64,000 bases of DNA from Holothuria scabra (Eukaryota; Echinodermata; Holothuroidea; Aspidochirotida; Holothuriidae). The notes below the pieces were generated by a model. The model was not told the DNA's origin. It worked only from the letters and a program-made list of their open reading frames with translations, and did not search any database. Location of the stretch: contig CM074185.1 in assembly GCA_037179385.1 (NCBI GenBank), positions 10,251,922-10,315,921 on the forward strand, in the 5' to 3' direction. Each line of letters opens with the position of its first letter. The stretch's first letter is position 1. A program made the position numbers and the translations under genes. Of this stretch, positions 1 through 11,959 are shown piece after piece.

Positions 1-284
1 AAGTATCTGATTTTAATCCCACAAAAGGCGCCATCACTAAAAGTTAGGGTGCGCGAAACTTAGGGACATAAAACAACATGAAGTTGTGACAAAAGAGCCC
101 AACTTCAATCAACCATTACTTCCTTAATTTCTATCTAACTAAAGCATGTTTTATATCAAAATAAAGCGAACGAATGATAGTTTGGCCTGGTTATAAGTTT
201 TTATACTCAAAGGGACTATGATGTTTACAAAATAGTGCTGGAATGGACATAAACTTTCATATAACCATGCTACTTATTTCCGGC

Positions 285-420
285 AGAATTCAATCTATAT
301 CTCAATGTTTGAAATAATTGTTAATGCCGAAACTTCGCAGGATCACGAGTGAAGGTGTGACAGGCCATTTCGCACGTAGACTAGCCGCCATGCACGGTAG
401 ACAAAAGGTACGGTGATCGC
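285..420 (+). repeat. Dispersed repeat, inverted copy at 42.14-42.29 kb
   Basis: The block from GCAGAATTCAATCTATATCT through AGGATCACGAGT and CGCACGTAGACTAGCCGCC to GCACGG reappears, diverged, in reverse complement at about 42140-42285. That copy lies directly beside a TTAA-flanked element. No coding potential. It is probably part of an interspersed element whose ends are not defined here. Confidence 0.6.
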
Positions 421-1439
421 CTAGCTTTTTTCACAACTGCAGTAGCCATACTTTACATTAGAGTATCCGTCCAATTTTTTTTGTTGTTTCATAGGGATAT
501 GTTAGATGCATAGACAAAGTGATATACAGCGAAATTCTAAATATTTTAGCCTCATCAATGCCCGACTCAAATTACGTCCGAGTCAAAACATTACAGCAGT
601 GCGGAGCTACGTGTTCATGACCAGCCAGTCATAACGGTCAATACAGTTTACACTCGCACGGAAGCCCCCTTTAATTTTGTATGATGATCACATCGTTTGT
701 GTCTTGGTATTTTGAAGATTCGATAATTTTTAAAAGCAGTTTCTTTCGTATGAAAAATAAATAATTGGTTATTTAAGGTGATTTTAAGATTTCACATTTG
801 TACGACATCTGAGAGAGGGTATTGAAAGGCTTCTCTAGACAATGGGCGGTCAAAGGACCGACTAAATTTTCCTTCCTAGTCGGGATAATTAAAAGAATCA
901 AGTGAAATTTCTTAATTTCAGGAAAACAAATTTTGGAAAATGGAGGAAAATTCCACTACAAATAGTAAAATAGGGATGTTTCACTGATCAATTTCGGGAG
1001 AGGGTGGATGAAATTTTTGAAAAACCACAGTCATTCAACATTTGTTAAAGTTGCCAATGAGGGAAATCTTACTTTTGTCTTTTCCAGAAAGTGAATACAT
1101 AGAGTTTGTTGCCTTTTAGCAGTTACTAAATAGGTGATGAACAATTGAAAATAGTGAAATGCACCGCCAACGAGGTACTGATCAAGGGCAAAATATACTG
1201 AGTATATCTTGAGGGGACATGATGAAAGAGATTAGTCAATGAACAAGGGTTTTTTTCATGGAGATCCTTGCAAATTTAGGGAGAAATCATGACACCATAA
1301 AGGAGCATCTCGAGCATTCTGCAAGAAATACAAGATAAACCTCACCAGACATTCAGAATGGCGTCTTGAGTTAACCAGAGTTTAAGTTTCAAGTGAATTT
1401 TTTTTTTTGCAAACGGAAATTCAAATAGCGACTACGAAG

Positions 1440-1560
1440 ATCCCCCTATAAGCTTGGGAATTTAAATTTTCGACTGTCGGAGGGGTCCCATATTTCAAAC
1501 TTTTCTGTTCGCTTCAGGCCAATCAATGGTGGCGCTCAGCTTAGTCTTTTTGGCTGAATT
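1440..1560 (+). repeat. GGTGGCGCTC dispersed repeat, copy 1
   Basis: Shows the family pattern: a TGGAAATGCC-like or related left part, then a (C/T)TGAGG(G)G-TTGCGAT-like centre, then ACGCTCCGCGCCAACTGATGG and TGGCGCTC-GCTTAGATAG at the right. Here the right part reads CAATCAATGGTGGCGCTCAG. Further + strand copies follow at about 1650-1760, 1975-2075 and 2870-2965. The family recurs through the window. Confidence 0.55.
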
Positions 1561-1974
1561 TTTGTTTGAAGTGACCGTTTATCTGCATTTGAATACTTTA
1601 AATAACGACTGCTTAGATCTCCTTTATTATCCTGGATATGTCATTTTCGACTACGTAAGAGGTACGAATTTTCAATTTTCTAGACGCCTCCGCGCCATCC
1701 AGTGGCGCTTAGATTGTCTTTTCGGGCAGAATCACATTTTGCGGGCAAAAATTTCTGCCCCAAACTAAAATGCTCCCCTAAGCCTTTGGAAACACCTTAC
1801 TCACTCCTGCACTGGAACAGCTGCTCGCAATTGAGAGAAGAATTTCCAATTTTCAATCCTAGGATCCATAGTCCAGGAGAGTGATCATCTGCGCTGATCA
1901 GTATTTCAAAGGCGCGTTTGAATCTGAGAAAAATCACAAATTTTTCTCACCAAAATAAAAGATAGTTTAACCTG

Positions 1975-2075
1975 GTAAATGCCATTTCCAGCCACCTTGG
2001 AGGTGTTAAAATCCTAAATTTTCTTTAAACGCTCCGCGTCAATTGATGGTGGCGCTATGCTTGGATAGAAAGTTC
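1975..2075 (+). repeat. GGTGGCGCTC dispersed repeat, copy 3
   Basis: Contains AAATGCCATTTCCAGCCACC, then AACGCTCCGCGTCAATTGAT and GGTGGCGCTATGCTTGG. One of the best preserved copies, colinear with the copies at 2870, 31620 and 44680. No open frame or internal promoter recognised. Confidence 0.6.
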
Positions 2076-2869
2076 CAGCCCCCATAGCCCCACACGAAAG
2101 AGAAATTTTATCCATGCCTCTGAGTTGATGTACCAATGTGAAACTAAAAACAGAATTTGGGCTGTATGAAACAGATGAAGGTATGGGTTTGCCTCAATGC
2201 CACTAACTTCAGCTTCAGCAAAGAGAGCGTTTTTAAACATCCGGATTACGAAAGCTAAGCTCCGCTCCACTATATGATACAAACACGGTTCCTTTTCCTT
2301 ATGCTTATTTCTGTTGAAAGGGAGGCGGTAAGAGCCATGGATAATGACGAGGTTCTGAAACGTTTTTGTTAAAAAACGCATAGACGCCTCGGCTTTGAAT
2401 TTTAGATTCAGCCTACAGTTAGCCAGCTAAGACTAATGGTGGACAGTGTAAATTTTGTGGGTTAACGTCGATTTTAATCATGTTTATACCTTTTCTCAAG
2501 TTACAGTCATCATTGAGATTGTTTCATATTTCTCAACTTGATCGAGCTGTTCATGTAGAAAATTTTCTCTTTGATAAATCTTTATCAGCAGTTGATCATC
2601 TTTCCCACTAATCGGCTTAAATTTATTAAATTGATCGACATACAAATCCTCTTCACCTTATTTCCCAGCCACTAGGTCGGCAGAACAGTGGAGGCGATTT
2701 GTCGACTTTGTCCAATCCCAACACCTCGAACCTTGCTACGTCTTTGTAGTTTATTTGGAAATTTTCTGATCTTTCTGCAATTAACTCATTCTTTATTGAA
2801 GTGAACATTTTGTTGAAAATAACGGCTAAAATTCACGACAGCTTACACTCTACTTACAAGCCTGGAAAT

Positions 2870-2965
2870 GCCATTCCAACCATCTGAGGGGTCGCAATAT
2901 TCTAAAATTTTCTGAACGCTCCGCGCCGTTGGCACTCTGCTAAAATAGTCTTTCGGTATGTTTCT
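2870..2965 (+). repeat. GGTGGCGCTC dispersed repeat, copy 4
   Basis: CTGGAAATGCCATTCCAACC, then ATCTGAGGGGTCGCAATATT and GAACGCTCCGCGCCGTTGGC. The GGTGG part is shortened. Colinear with the other copies. Confidence 0.55.
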
Positions 2966-5900
2966 CTCTCCTGATAAATAATCCTGGCTACGCCACTGAC
3001 AGCATATTTTTTGTAAACATCCATTTACATCAGAGAAAACTAATAGAAAAGTTCGATTTATTTTTGAGTAGGTCGATGAAGCTATTACGTCATGGATTCA
3101 CTTTCTGTAGATGATCCCTTCAGATTGGCAAAAACGGAAAGGCCTACCGCAAAGTGCGAATGTTCGGATGGAACAATACTACAAAGTGGTAGGCTAGGCC
3201 TAAAAGAGTAATAACGTTAGTCTTTGTTTGTAACTGGTACATGCTGTCGTTACAAAGTAAATGCGTTGTAGTGTTCGTATGTTTCTAGCGACATCCAACT
3301 TTACGATATCATCAGTATTAGAGAATTCTGCCGCTTGAAAGTGGATGTCATGACTTGACCGCAGACAAAAGTAGGCGATCACTGGACTACGTAATCTGCA
3401 ACAATGTTGCTTTTTGTTAGTTGTGTAACAAGCAAGAACTTCAAGGACAGGATATTAAGACCGTCTAAGTTTCAAGGGAGTGGATTCTGCAATGAGTAGA
3501 ATACCTCGCAGCACGGCTACATCGTAATAGCGGTATATTTTTGTAAACGAAGATAGCTGAAACAACATTAACAACGACTAAATGATGAAGACTAAGTTGA
3601 GACCTTACACTTTACGGTAGGTTTCTCGCGCAATAATCAATCGGACTGAAATGAACCGGTAGAATTTGTTATTTATTAAAAAGTATGAAGGAATGGACAG
3701 TAAAAGGCATCTTCAGAGACTTTTGAGATGCACCTCGAAACATTCACTTTTTCTTTTTGTCACCTAAGTATTACAATTTACCTTTTTGACAAGAAAATAA
3801 CCCCATTGCTTTTGGAAGACAAATTCCATCACATGGAGATGAGTAGCAGGTATACTGAAGTTGTTCAACTGTCGCAAGAACAGAAATGAATAACATTTTT
3901 AAAATACAATTTACAACAAAGGGAAAAGATAGTTACTATCTGAAACAAAATGCAAAGTAGAGGATAACAAACTAAAAGAAAAGGATATTTAACACGCGCA
4001 CTTTGGCGCAGTTAGTTCAAGTAGCACATTTATGATGGGGGCGGGGGAGGATCGAGGTATAAATAAACCCATACCGATTAGTTTTTGGACCTTATGTACC
4101 CTATAGTAAAAGAGATCGATTTTATAAGATGATATTTCAGAGTAGAAGCATTTTTAATGACGTTCAATTGCGGCGCTCACAGGCAGAAAGAGAGGGGCAT
4201 TTGCCTCAGGTAGTTTTCTCAAACTGCTGCACAAAAACCCAACACCCAAGGTCATTCACTTCCAAAAGTAACTTGAACATGAAATCTTTGAAATCTGTTT
4301 CAAAAGTGCCCTTTAACTTCCCTTTATGCACATGTCTGCAAAGCGTTTAAGGAAAGGCTAAGGCAAACTATTTTCCATATTTGAATGATAAACCTCACTT
4401 AATTTGGTTTTTATGTTAGCAAATGAAGTTATCGTTTTTTTTAACCGTAGTTAGCTGGTACTCAGTTATATCATCTGATGGCAATTATGAACAACGACTT
4501 GATTCATCTTTTCATCAACCGCGAGTATATCGACCTTGAAATAATCAAATATGGAATCAACCGATGACGACATTAGTAAAAAAAAAAAAACTTCCCTGCC
4601 GTTTGTTCAGTGATAATTGATAACACGGGATGAGGTAATAGGTGACGTTTTAAGAATCTTCGTTAACATGAGTAGGTGATATGACATGGACACTTATAAG
4701 TTTACTTTGAGTTTAATATATGATGAAGTTGAAAGCCTATATTTTAAGAAACACACCTCCGGTTCCAATGCGAATTTCATTAGAATTAAAGAAAAAGGTG
4801 ACCCCAACATTCCCCCTTTTAATGCAGCCGTATAGACATGGAATATCAGACAGGACCCCTAATGTACCATTTGAATGAACTTAATTATTGAATAATTGAA
4901 CAGACAAAACTTCAGTCGTTCCAACTTTCTTCGTACAATCGGTCATGTATAAATCCTTGTTTATGAAGTCCAAGGAAGCTACCCAATATGGGTCCTTAAA
5001 GGTTAATACATATGGAATAATAAGGGTCCCATGGGAGAAGCCCACATTCATGGGTTTTTTTGGTAGGGGCTTGGGATTTCAAGTGAATCTCAAGCTCATT
5101 TCGGGAGAATCTACAGCCCTGCATGGGAACAACTTTTTCACCAAATCAAACTGCTAACCATGTTGGTAGGATGAACACATTTTCATTATGCTTCTTATTT
5201 TTCAAACTCAATTGACTTCACACATGGACTTGATGTCGAACAAAAGTTAGTTGAGAACAGGGATGACGTGTCCTGCTGTCTTTCGAGGATTAACACCCTC
5301 GAGCGTTCATGTTTTATGATCATACAGTATGCGTATACACAGTTTCTTTTATTGGGTTTCAAGGTGTCGAAGATAACAAGTCTCTAACAATTTATTCGAT
5401 TTTCAGATCACCATTACTTATGATCTTATCAGTTGATAATACGATATGACCAGGGAGTATTGATGTCCTGATGTGGCAAATTACTTACAAGTTGAAAACC
5501 CATCATGAAATGAATAAAACTCAAACAAGAAAAAAAACCCTAATGAATAATAGGTACGAAATTTAAAACTCTATACTTTGAAAAAAAATTGCTGAAAAAT
5601 GTTTCTTTGAAAAAGTCATATTCAATAAGTGTGTCTCCACATGGATGTTTACCTTCCCTTTTCCCCATGTCATTTGGACACCAATACCCTTTTTCACTTC
5701 TGGTCTTTGCTGTAAAAGGTTCTGGAATTAGTAGATGACTAAGCTATACAACGCATGATGTAAGTTTCCTGTTTGCATGCCTCGCTTCCAATCCGTGGCA
5801 TTCCATTTTCATAACCTTAAAACAGTTTAACTACATTTCAAAACCAATAAGGAAGTAGTTTGTACGTCTGATTGTAAATTGCTTGAAACTCAATTTGAAG

Positions 5901-6046
5901 GCTTTTGAGAATCTCATTCTACAGGTTTTGATGGCAGTTTACACCAGTTTGTCTTTTTAATTTCGTAAATATTGATCCTCAACCCCATCAAATATTTGCG
6001 ATCATTTTGGTGGACAGCTTACTGGTTTACAATAAAATAAATCGAC

Positions 6047-6182
6047 ATGGAGACCTGTTTTGAAGTAATTTATCACAACGGAAATGGCGAGTTGTACAAA
6101 TTGAGACGATGGAGAGGCATTGATTTGCTGGTAGTATCATTGATCTCAGTAATACAGCATACCCAAATCATCATTGCCGAAG
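6047..6182 (+). CDS. Split receptor gene, 5' half, exon 1: start codon and hydrophobic leader
   Basis: Coding part of the first exon of a secreted or membrane protein. The ATG at 6047 has a purine at -3 and G at +4. The 45 codons hold a basic stretch (KLRRWRG) followed by a hydrophobic run (IDLLVVSLISVI), which reads as a signal peptide or signal anchor with an unusually long 26-residue N-terminal part. The exon ends GAA G at a strong donor (GTAAGT, 6183). It finishes in phase 1, and the next exon starts with two bases that complete an Asp codon. The start is chosen by the ATG context, the hydrophobic run directly before a CUB domain, and the phase match. No promoter element is clear upstream. 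Whether the leader is cleaved is unknown. Confidence 0.6.
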
Positions 6183-6918
6183 GTAAGTTGTGACGACCGA
6201 CAGCAATGTTTCATATTTCATATTTGTTGTTACAAAGTCTCTACCAAAACCATTGGAAAGAAACACGCAGAAAGCTGTTTAACGTCGAGCTATCTCCATC
6301 TCTTCCAGATCCCTGGCCAAACTAAAAAAGGTTTTCTGTAATTATAGGATACATTCTAAATATGATATTTAAGTTATAGTAAAAGCTGCAAATTTATTTT
6401 TTAAGAACGGAGTGATGTTGAGGCCGGGGCTTTTAAGGCGAAAGGTGTTCTTTTTATTTGTCCTAGTGATGAATGGTATTATGGATGGTGCTTTAATGCC
6501 TTGATTGATAAGTTTTATACATATTCCATTGAAGATATTGACACAAACATATTGCTCTCACTTTGTTGTTCTTTTCCAAGAAATTACATAATGATCTCCT
6601 CACCTTTATTTCGCCCAATAGTGCAAACGGAAATATAGAAACCCGATTAAAGATGATTACTCCAGTCTTAATCGTTGGAAACATTGACCGCTTTGCTTCA
6701 GAAATGTTTCCAATAATATACCAGTCTCGTTTAAAACTAACGTTAACATGCGAAAAGGTCTTTACTTTTTTCATCGCAAGTACGTGACAACATTTTTCAA
6801 ACTTAGGTCATTTTGTCCGCTGACTTAAAAAGGGGAAATGTACAAAAGTTAACCACGTTTAATTTTTAGAAATTTTCCTTTTTTGCGCACCCAGTGAAAC
6901 CACAGTTTTTTCTTACAG
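6183..6918 (+). other. Intron 1 of the 5' half-gene
   Basis: Bounded by GTAAGT (6183) and a polypyrimidine tract with acceptor ending 6918. Overlapping open frames on both strands at 6493-6787 show no domain and are taken as chance. No repeats recognised. Confidence 0.6.
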
Positions 6919-7112
6919 ATATATACAGCACAGGGGAAATTACAGCTACAACAGACTTAAGACCATTTTTCTTGCCAAACTTCCCAAACCAATATCCGAG
7001 CAGTCTTGATTGCGTGACTACAATAACATCACCAACAAATACAGTTATCGAGCTAACATTTTTTTCCTTTCAGCTAGAAAAATCCACAGGCTGTTAGAAA
7101 GACTTTTTAAAA
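6919..7112 (+). CDS. Split receptor gene, 5' half, exon 2: first half of a CUB domain, with an in-frame stop
   Basis: Begins after a good acceptor (ttttttcttacag, ending 6918) and ends at GTAAGT (7113). It is phase 1 at the start and phase 0 at the end. The translation has CUB-type features: FLPNFPNQYPSS, a Cys after LD, the hydrophobic strand IELTFFSFQLE, then GC-x-KDFLK, which matches the usual C-x-x-D-[FY]-L turn of CUB domains. The codon between the Cys and KDFLK is TAG (7095-7097, codon 105 of the assembled reading). Both the domain register and the phase 0 join to exon 3 need the frame to continue through it, so this looks like a point nonsense mutation or a sequencing or assembly error. 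CUB domains are extracellular beta-sandwiches that bind protein or carbohydrate ligands. Confidence 0.7.
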
Positions 7113-7889
7113 GTAAGTTAAATAATGTTACATTGTGGGATGATAATGTAAGACCTGGTACAGTCTAATAAGACCCACGTTTTGATAATGAAGGCTCTGG
7201 AAAGTGCCTACGGTCGACGTTGTTTCCTTTGCACTTGAAAAAGGGGCATTTTGCTCTTTGAAACTGGTTAAACGTGATGTATTCTACACATATAGACACG
7301 GGTGATTTATTTATTATCACTGTGGCTCATACATTCGGATGTAACAAAACAGTACATGTCCAACAATTCAACAATGGGTCCTTTTGTTGAATCTCAAATT
7401 TACTGTTTATTCGGCTGTTAGATTTTGATCAATTCTCGCATCCTTTTGCAAGTTTTGGAAGGTGGGCGGGCACAACATAATCAAGCAGATTTAACTATTT
7501 GTTAACAACCGTCTAATCGTCGAAACGGTAGCTGTTTTAATGACATGACACTCTATACAACGGCATGGTCTCGATGCAACCTGCTTCAGCAATAATTAGA
7601 TGATCTTAATATAAATGACATAGTTTACACTTATTTAGTAAATGAATTTCCATTACTACTCCCTTTCGATACCTCCCAGAGCCCTCGTAGTTCGCAGCGC
7701 AAACTCTGCAACCTAAGATAGACTATTGAACGCATGCATTAAAAAATGAAACGCTTTACGTCTCATATAATTTTTATGGTACTGCCTTCTCTGTCTGGAG
7801 ATTTAAGACACCAGTTGAGATAACCTGACGGGTTAAGACGGTCTGGACACAGATCATAACTACAGAATCTTCATATGCAAGATGGATTG

Positions 7890-8035
7890 CTCCTCAAGGT
7901 CTCTTGAGCAGTGCTGTAGTGCTCGAGACCAGTTTTCTCTGGTCTCGGTCTCGGTCTCGACACCCTGTGGTCTCGGTCTTGGTCTCGGACCCTTGCGGTC
8001 TCGGAAATTGTCCTGGTCTTGCTTAGAGACCGGCC
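7890..8035 (+). repeat. GGTCTC-rich degenerate hexamer array
   Basis: Irregular run of GGTCTC units (for example CTCTGGTCTCGGTCTCGG and GTGGTCTCGGTCTTGGTCTC), interspersed with GACCCTTGCGG. A second array of the same kind lies 1.8 kb downstream on the same strand. No open frame of interest. Confidence 0.7.
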
Positions 8036-8309
8036 AAAAATGTTTTGTTTTTATTTTTATTTAAATAAGATAAATGATGTGTAAAAATTGAAAAATGAAG
8101 TGTTTCGTACATTTTAAGACGTATAGATAACTTCACTTATGTATGTATCCATTTCTTACCTGAGTGCACTTGGGAGGGACATTGGGCCATGCCACCCAAC
8201 CCCCTTCCTCACAGAAGGTAGCATATGTGGCACCGGATTGCATGTAAGGACATCAACTTCTACAAAAAAAAAAATCAAAGGGGAAGGGGCCATCCCTTTT
8301 CGACCGTCT

Positions 8310-8390
8310 GAGAAGTAGTAATTTTTCAATATTTTCTTTCCTCTCCACACCAACTGATGGTGGCGCTCAGCTTAGAAAATATTGTATTTA
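8310..8390 (+). repeat. GGTGGCGCTC dispersed repeat, copy 5
   Basis: GACCGTCTGAGAAGTAGTAA, then CACCAACTGATGGTGGCGCT and CAGCTTAG. Colinear with the right part of the other family members. Confidence 0.55.
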
Positions 8391-8919
8391 TTGTAGAATT
8401 AATATTTTCGTGCAGAAAAGACAAAAAACTGACATCCTCCCGTGCCCTTAAGACCATCACTGGTGCTATTTTATTTTGTCTCCTAAAAGTTACAAATTTA
8501 AAAACAAATTTGACTTCGAATAGGCACCGTACATGGCATCTAGTAGCATGTTAAGAAACAAAATATTCAGTTTTATTCCATTAATCACCACAATTCAACT
8601 TTCAGAACTATTCCTGCAAAATTAAAAATCGGGCACTATTTTGCATTTCAGCTCCTTGAAAAGGTCAAGTATTTTCAAAGGGGGGAAAGGTAAACCCTCT
8701 CCCTTAGACCCCTCCCCTATCGGCAGTCACTCAACATACTGCATGCCCCCCCCCCCTCACAGAAAAATTGCTTACTTCGCTGAACCTCACCTTGTGACCA
8801 CCTTTATAAACTCATAGACTGGGTTTACTATTCAAAAATGCCAATTTCTTTGAAAAATAGACTAATCTTCGAGGAAAAGGGTATGCATGCAATGAGTCCA
8901 CACTTTCCATCTATAAGGG

Positions 8920-9210
8920 TTAAAGACCCGATTCTCTCACAAATTCTCTTTAATTTCTTATTCATGCCCCTCCCACAATTGTCTAAAAAATATCCTCTTC
9001 CAGTTGCAATTTCAGTTTCTTAGGGTGACTGTAAAAGAGCAATGTGCATTAATCATTATCAAAACACTCACAAAATAGTTCATGCTGTGTAATATAAGCT
9101 TTAATACTCTATATTGTTAGAACTAGCTTCCAATCAAAGAACTGAGCTAACAGGTAATTTTTGTAGATGACTACGATAATTGTAGGTTGGGGTGAGATGA
9201 CATGTCCTTC
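8920..9210 (+). mobile_element. TTAA-flanked MITE family, diverged copy
   Basis: Starts TTAAAGACCCGATTCTCTCA and ends near GGTTGGGGTGAGATGACATG. Between the ends it shares blocks with 11960-12254: CCCTCCCACAATTGTCT, GTAATATAAGCTTTA and CAATCAAAGAACTGAGC. The ends are too diverged to show a clear duplicated TTAA on the right. Non-autonomous, no transposase frame. Confidence 0.6.
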
Positions 9211-9855
9211 ATCATTATTCTGTGAGTTAAGACCTGTAGCGTCCACTGGCTCTGATTTGATGGGCAGGACCACCTTGGGCGTACTGGGCGAGGCCCGGGT
9301 AGGGGACTGCCACACCACAAATGGCCATTACCTTCCCGAATCGGGTGGACTTTGGTTCATCAGTGGCGCAGAGATTATGCTCTGGTTGGGCACCTGAAGT
9401 CGGGAAAAAGTAACCTCTCCCTTGTGAGAAAGAGTTCGGTATGGCAATGATAGCCAAATTAGAAAAAACACACTTGGATTAGTGTTTATAAGCTATATAT
9501 TCTATTTTTGGTTAGGCAACTGTAAGCTCCCCGTTTTAGCATATGACCATAAACGTTAGGGACTCTTTTTCCCAAGGGCGGTGACCTTTTGCACTTTTCT
9601 AGATCCCAAACTAGGGCAACGATTCTGTCCCACTGAGGCACTGAAGTCTGCCCGTTTCAGCAAGCAAGGTCTTGCTACATCCCCCGGCCTCCTGTCGCAT
9701 ACAGTCATGCATATGCTAAAACATGTTCAAAATCAATGATGATGCACTTTTAGTGCTACATGTCATTTAAGAGCCTGAAGTAGCTAAGGTTACAGTAGGT
9801 AAACAAGCATTTAAAATTTTGCATTGTTTATTTTCCTACGCAACAAGTACATTCG

Positions 9856-9990
9856 GTCTCGGTCTCGGATCTTGTCGGTCTCGGACCTTGTCGGTGTCAG
9901 TCTCGAATTTTACCCCTGGTCTCGGTCTCTGTTTCGACCCCTCTGATCTCGGTCTTGATCTCGGTCTCGGATATGCTGGTCTCGACTTTA
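9856..9990 (+). repeat. GGTCTC-rich degenerate hexamer array, second copy
   Basis: Repeated GGTCTCGG units, with variants GTCGGTCTCGGACCTTGTCG and GATCTCGGTCTTGATCTC. Same strand and motif set as the array at 7890, so probably copies of one repeat family. Confidence 0.7.
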
Positions 9991-10801
9991 TGCTCTTGAG
10001 AAACTCGCTGAACTTTGATTGCCTCCTCTGTTATGAAAACAAACATTAACTCCCTTCCAACAAACTCCCGCATTAATTTATCACATTACAGCTGTTCTAG
10101 AAATGTCAAGGAACTTTCTGCCCAATGAAAATATTCACATAATAACATGAACATGCATGGCAAAGCTATGAATAGTTAATGGCTAAGGAATAAAAGAATA
10201 TGTAAGGAAATTTCACAAAAAATCATTTGGAAAAGCTGGAGTATCTGGGATGAAGCGATCCTCTGGGGTGGCAATACCACAATACTTACCACCGCTGTCA
10301 ACTGCCTTGCTAGTTTTAATAGTTGATAATATGTAATGCACATTAATAGTGTATATCTGTAACTCTCTTGTGTGTCGTCAGTTACGGTTTTCATTGGGAA
10401 CTTTGTTCCGTCCGTGTCCGGAGCCCCTTTTAGTGGTCATGTCGTGGGAGGGTGGCCTGTTGTTTTCATACCTTTCGCCGTTTTATACCTTCCACTAGCA
10501 TCTTTCTTTCTTACTTGTCAATGAGGACTTCTAGTAGCAACTTTTAAACAACCTTTAATGAATTTTCAGCTTGACGCATAGGTATCCTTGGAGAGAAGAA
10601 TATGTTATTTCGGACGGCTTACGTAATTATCATCAAATTCTGTTCAGAATGTTTCAATTGCAAAGTGTATGCGAGTACGATTAAACATTTAAGCTCTTTA
10701 AAAAAATTTTAAACATTAAAAGAAACACAATGATAAACGACTTTTAAGTATATTACCAATTTTAGATTCTGCATATCATTCTGCATACATTTTCCATTCA
10801 G

Positions 10802-10967
10802 ATAACAGACAAAACGGGAGCTGTAGTTTTATATCCTATTTGTGGTGCATACTTTCTTTGGCCTACATACCCTCAAAAAATTGTTTCAATAACAAATGAC
10901 ATGACGATTTCATTTTCAACGGATAATCGCGTAAGCGGCAGAGGGTTCAACGCTACAATTAGAGCTG
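10802..10967 (+). CDS. Split receptor gene, 5' half, exon 3: second half of the CUB domain
   Basis: Bounded by tttccattcag (10801) and GTAAGT (10968). Phase 0 at entry, phase 1 at exit, 55 full codons. The sequence continues the CUB fold: ITDKTGAVV, then a Cys (YPICGAYFLWP), then the signature end strand MTISFSTDNRVSGRGFNATI. This matches the F-x-S-D-x-S-x-x-G-x-G-F pattern at the end of CUB domains. With exon 2 it gives one complete CUB domain at about residues 47-165 of the assembled protein. A GTAAGC inside the exon (NRVSG) looks like a donor, but using it would cut the domain. Gene context: 3.7 kb intron upstream, 0.5 kb intron downstream. Confidence 0.8.
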
Positions 10968-11460
10968 GTAAGTAGATCAAGGACTTTAGTGTAAAGGTAC
11001 AAGAGAATGCACTAGGAACGGCCACATTGAACTTATTTTGACAATATTGTTAGTATCCTTTATGGTGTGTTAAATGAACAACTGCCATTCATTTATCTCA
11101 TACATCTTATCAAAAGTAAACACTTTGTTGACTTGGCAAAAGGAAACGACCAACATAGCCACAACCAAGTGTAGTGTTAACTTGGTATTCTTTTGGAGAG
11201 TTTAATTCAATTACTAGTATAAGCTGTAAGGTTGAAATAACTAACCATACAAACCTTATTTGGTATACCGATGGAGGCTTTGTTGAATGCTTAAGACAAT
11301 GGCGACTTGAACTGCAAAGATGGTTAGGGAAAATCTCACCTAATCATACTTAGTCTGATGATGCAGATTATTGAAGTGCAATTAACAATATAAGAAATAA
11401 TTCACATGGGATCAAAATTTCATGAAATAGCCGTTACAGTGATAATCGTTTTCCGCTTAG
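10968..11460 (+). other. Intron 3 of the 5' half-gene
   Basis: 493 bp between GTAAGT and ttccgcttag. No repeat or coding signal recognised. Confidence 0.65.
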
Positions 11461-11697
11461 TCCAACACTTGCCTAGTCTTGTTGTGATGGCCGAGGACTC
11501 AACTATTCGATCAGTGTACCGCTATAACGGGAAAAGCTCGGTGGCAACACCCAATGATATCACGGATCCACTTGCAGTAGACTACGATCCCAGAACACAG
11601 TACATTTTCTATTCTGACAGAGGTACGAAGACTATCGGCAAGTTCCACCTGGAAAGACATTCTTTTCAAGAAGTACTCCATTGGGAAAACATTGCTG
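11461..11697 (+). CDS. Split receptor gene, 5' half, exon 4: start of the LDLR-type YWTD beta-propeller
   Basis: Starts after ttccgcttag (11460) and ends at GTAAGA (11698); phase 1 on both sides, 78 full codons. The translation has a strand IRSVYRYNG, then PLAVDYDPRTQYIFYSDRG, then IGKFHLE. This is the repeating pattern of an LDLR class B blade, with FYSD in the YWTD position. The exon stops mid-blade (EVLHWENIAG). A further blade of the form xxGLxxDxxxxxLYWTD must follow, and I saw none downstream on this strand. The exon beginning at 53716 on the opposite strand supplies exactly that in the right phase (VPRGLRIDVHSRVLYWTD). YWTD propellers are extracellular ligand-binding domains of the LDL receptor and nidogen families. 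Confidence 0.8.
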
Positions 11698-11959
11698 GTA
11701 AGATAGTGTTTACTGTTCTGTATATAGAGTAATTGAGATTTAAACAAGGGGTGCAGCCCATGGGTCATAGCATTGAATAAGCTGAAACTGAAAATTCAAA
11801 TGACTGTAAGACTCACGGTAGCACCCCAAACAAGTCTAGCCACACATAATATAGACAGTCCGCAAAGGATCTTGGAAGTAGTATTCTCATTTTTCATCAA
11901 CCGTATGAGTGCAACTGTTTTCGACCAAATATTGTTCACTTTGGGTTTTAAACATAGCA

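Larger units (their letters stand above)
1..6046. other. Non-coding region upstream of the 5' half-gene
   Basis: No exon-like open segment with convincing splice sites or domain motifs was recognised on either strand. Short open frames at 1526, 2055, 4129 and 4945 have no recognisable composition or homology. The left 3 kb holds one copy of a repeat shared with 42.14-42.29 kb and four copies of the GGTGGCGCTC repeat, listed separately. From about 2960 to 4980 and 5080 to 6046 I see ordinary AT-rich sequence with short poly-A and poly-T runs. The promoter of the gene starting at 6047 must lie here, but no TATA or initiator can be singled out. Confidence 0.5.
7113..10801 (+). other. Intron 2 of the 5' half-gene, repeat-rich
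   Basis: A 3.7 kb intron separating the two halves of the CUB domain. It contains two GGTCTC arrays (about 7890-8035 and 9856-9990), a GGTGGCGCTC repeat copy (8310-8390), a diverged copy of the TTAA-flanked element (8920-9210) and a GC-richer patch at 9230-9690 that I could not assign. Nothing recognised in 7113-7880 or 10000-10801. Confidence 0.6.

Noticed and set aside
9234..9457. Possible U1 or 5S RNA-like gene in a GC-rich patch
   Set aside because: A few short matches (CTGGGCGAGGC, GGGGACTGCC) are out of order and could not be extended into either RNA.
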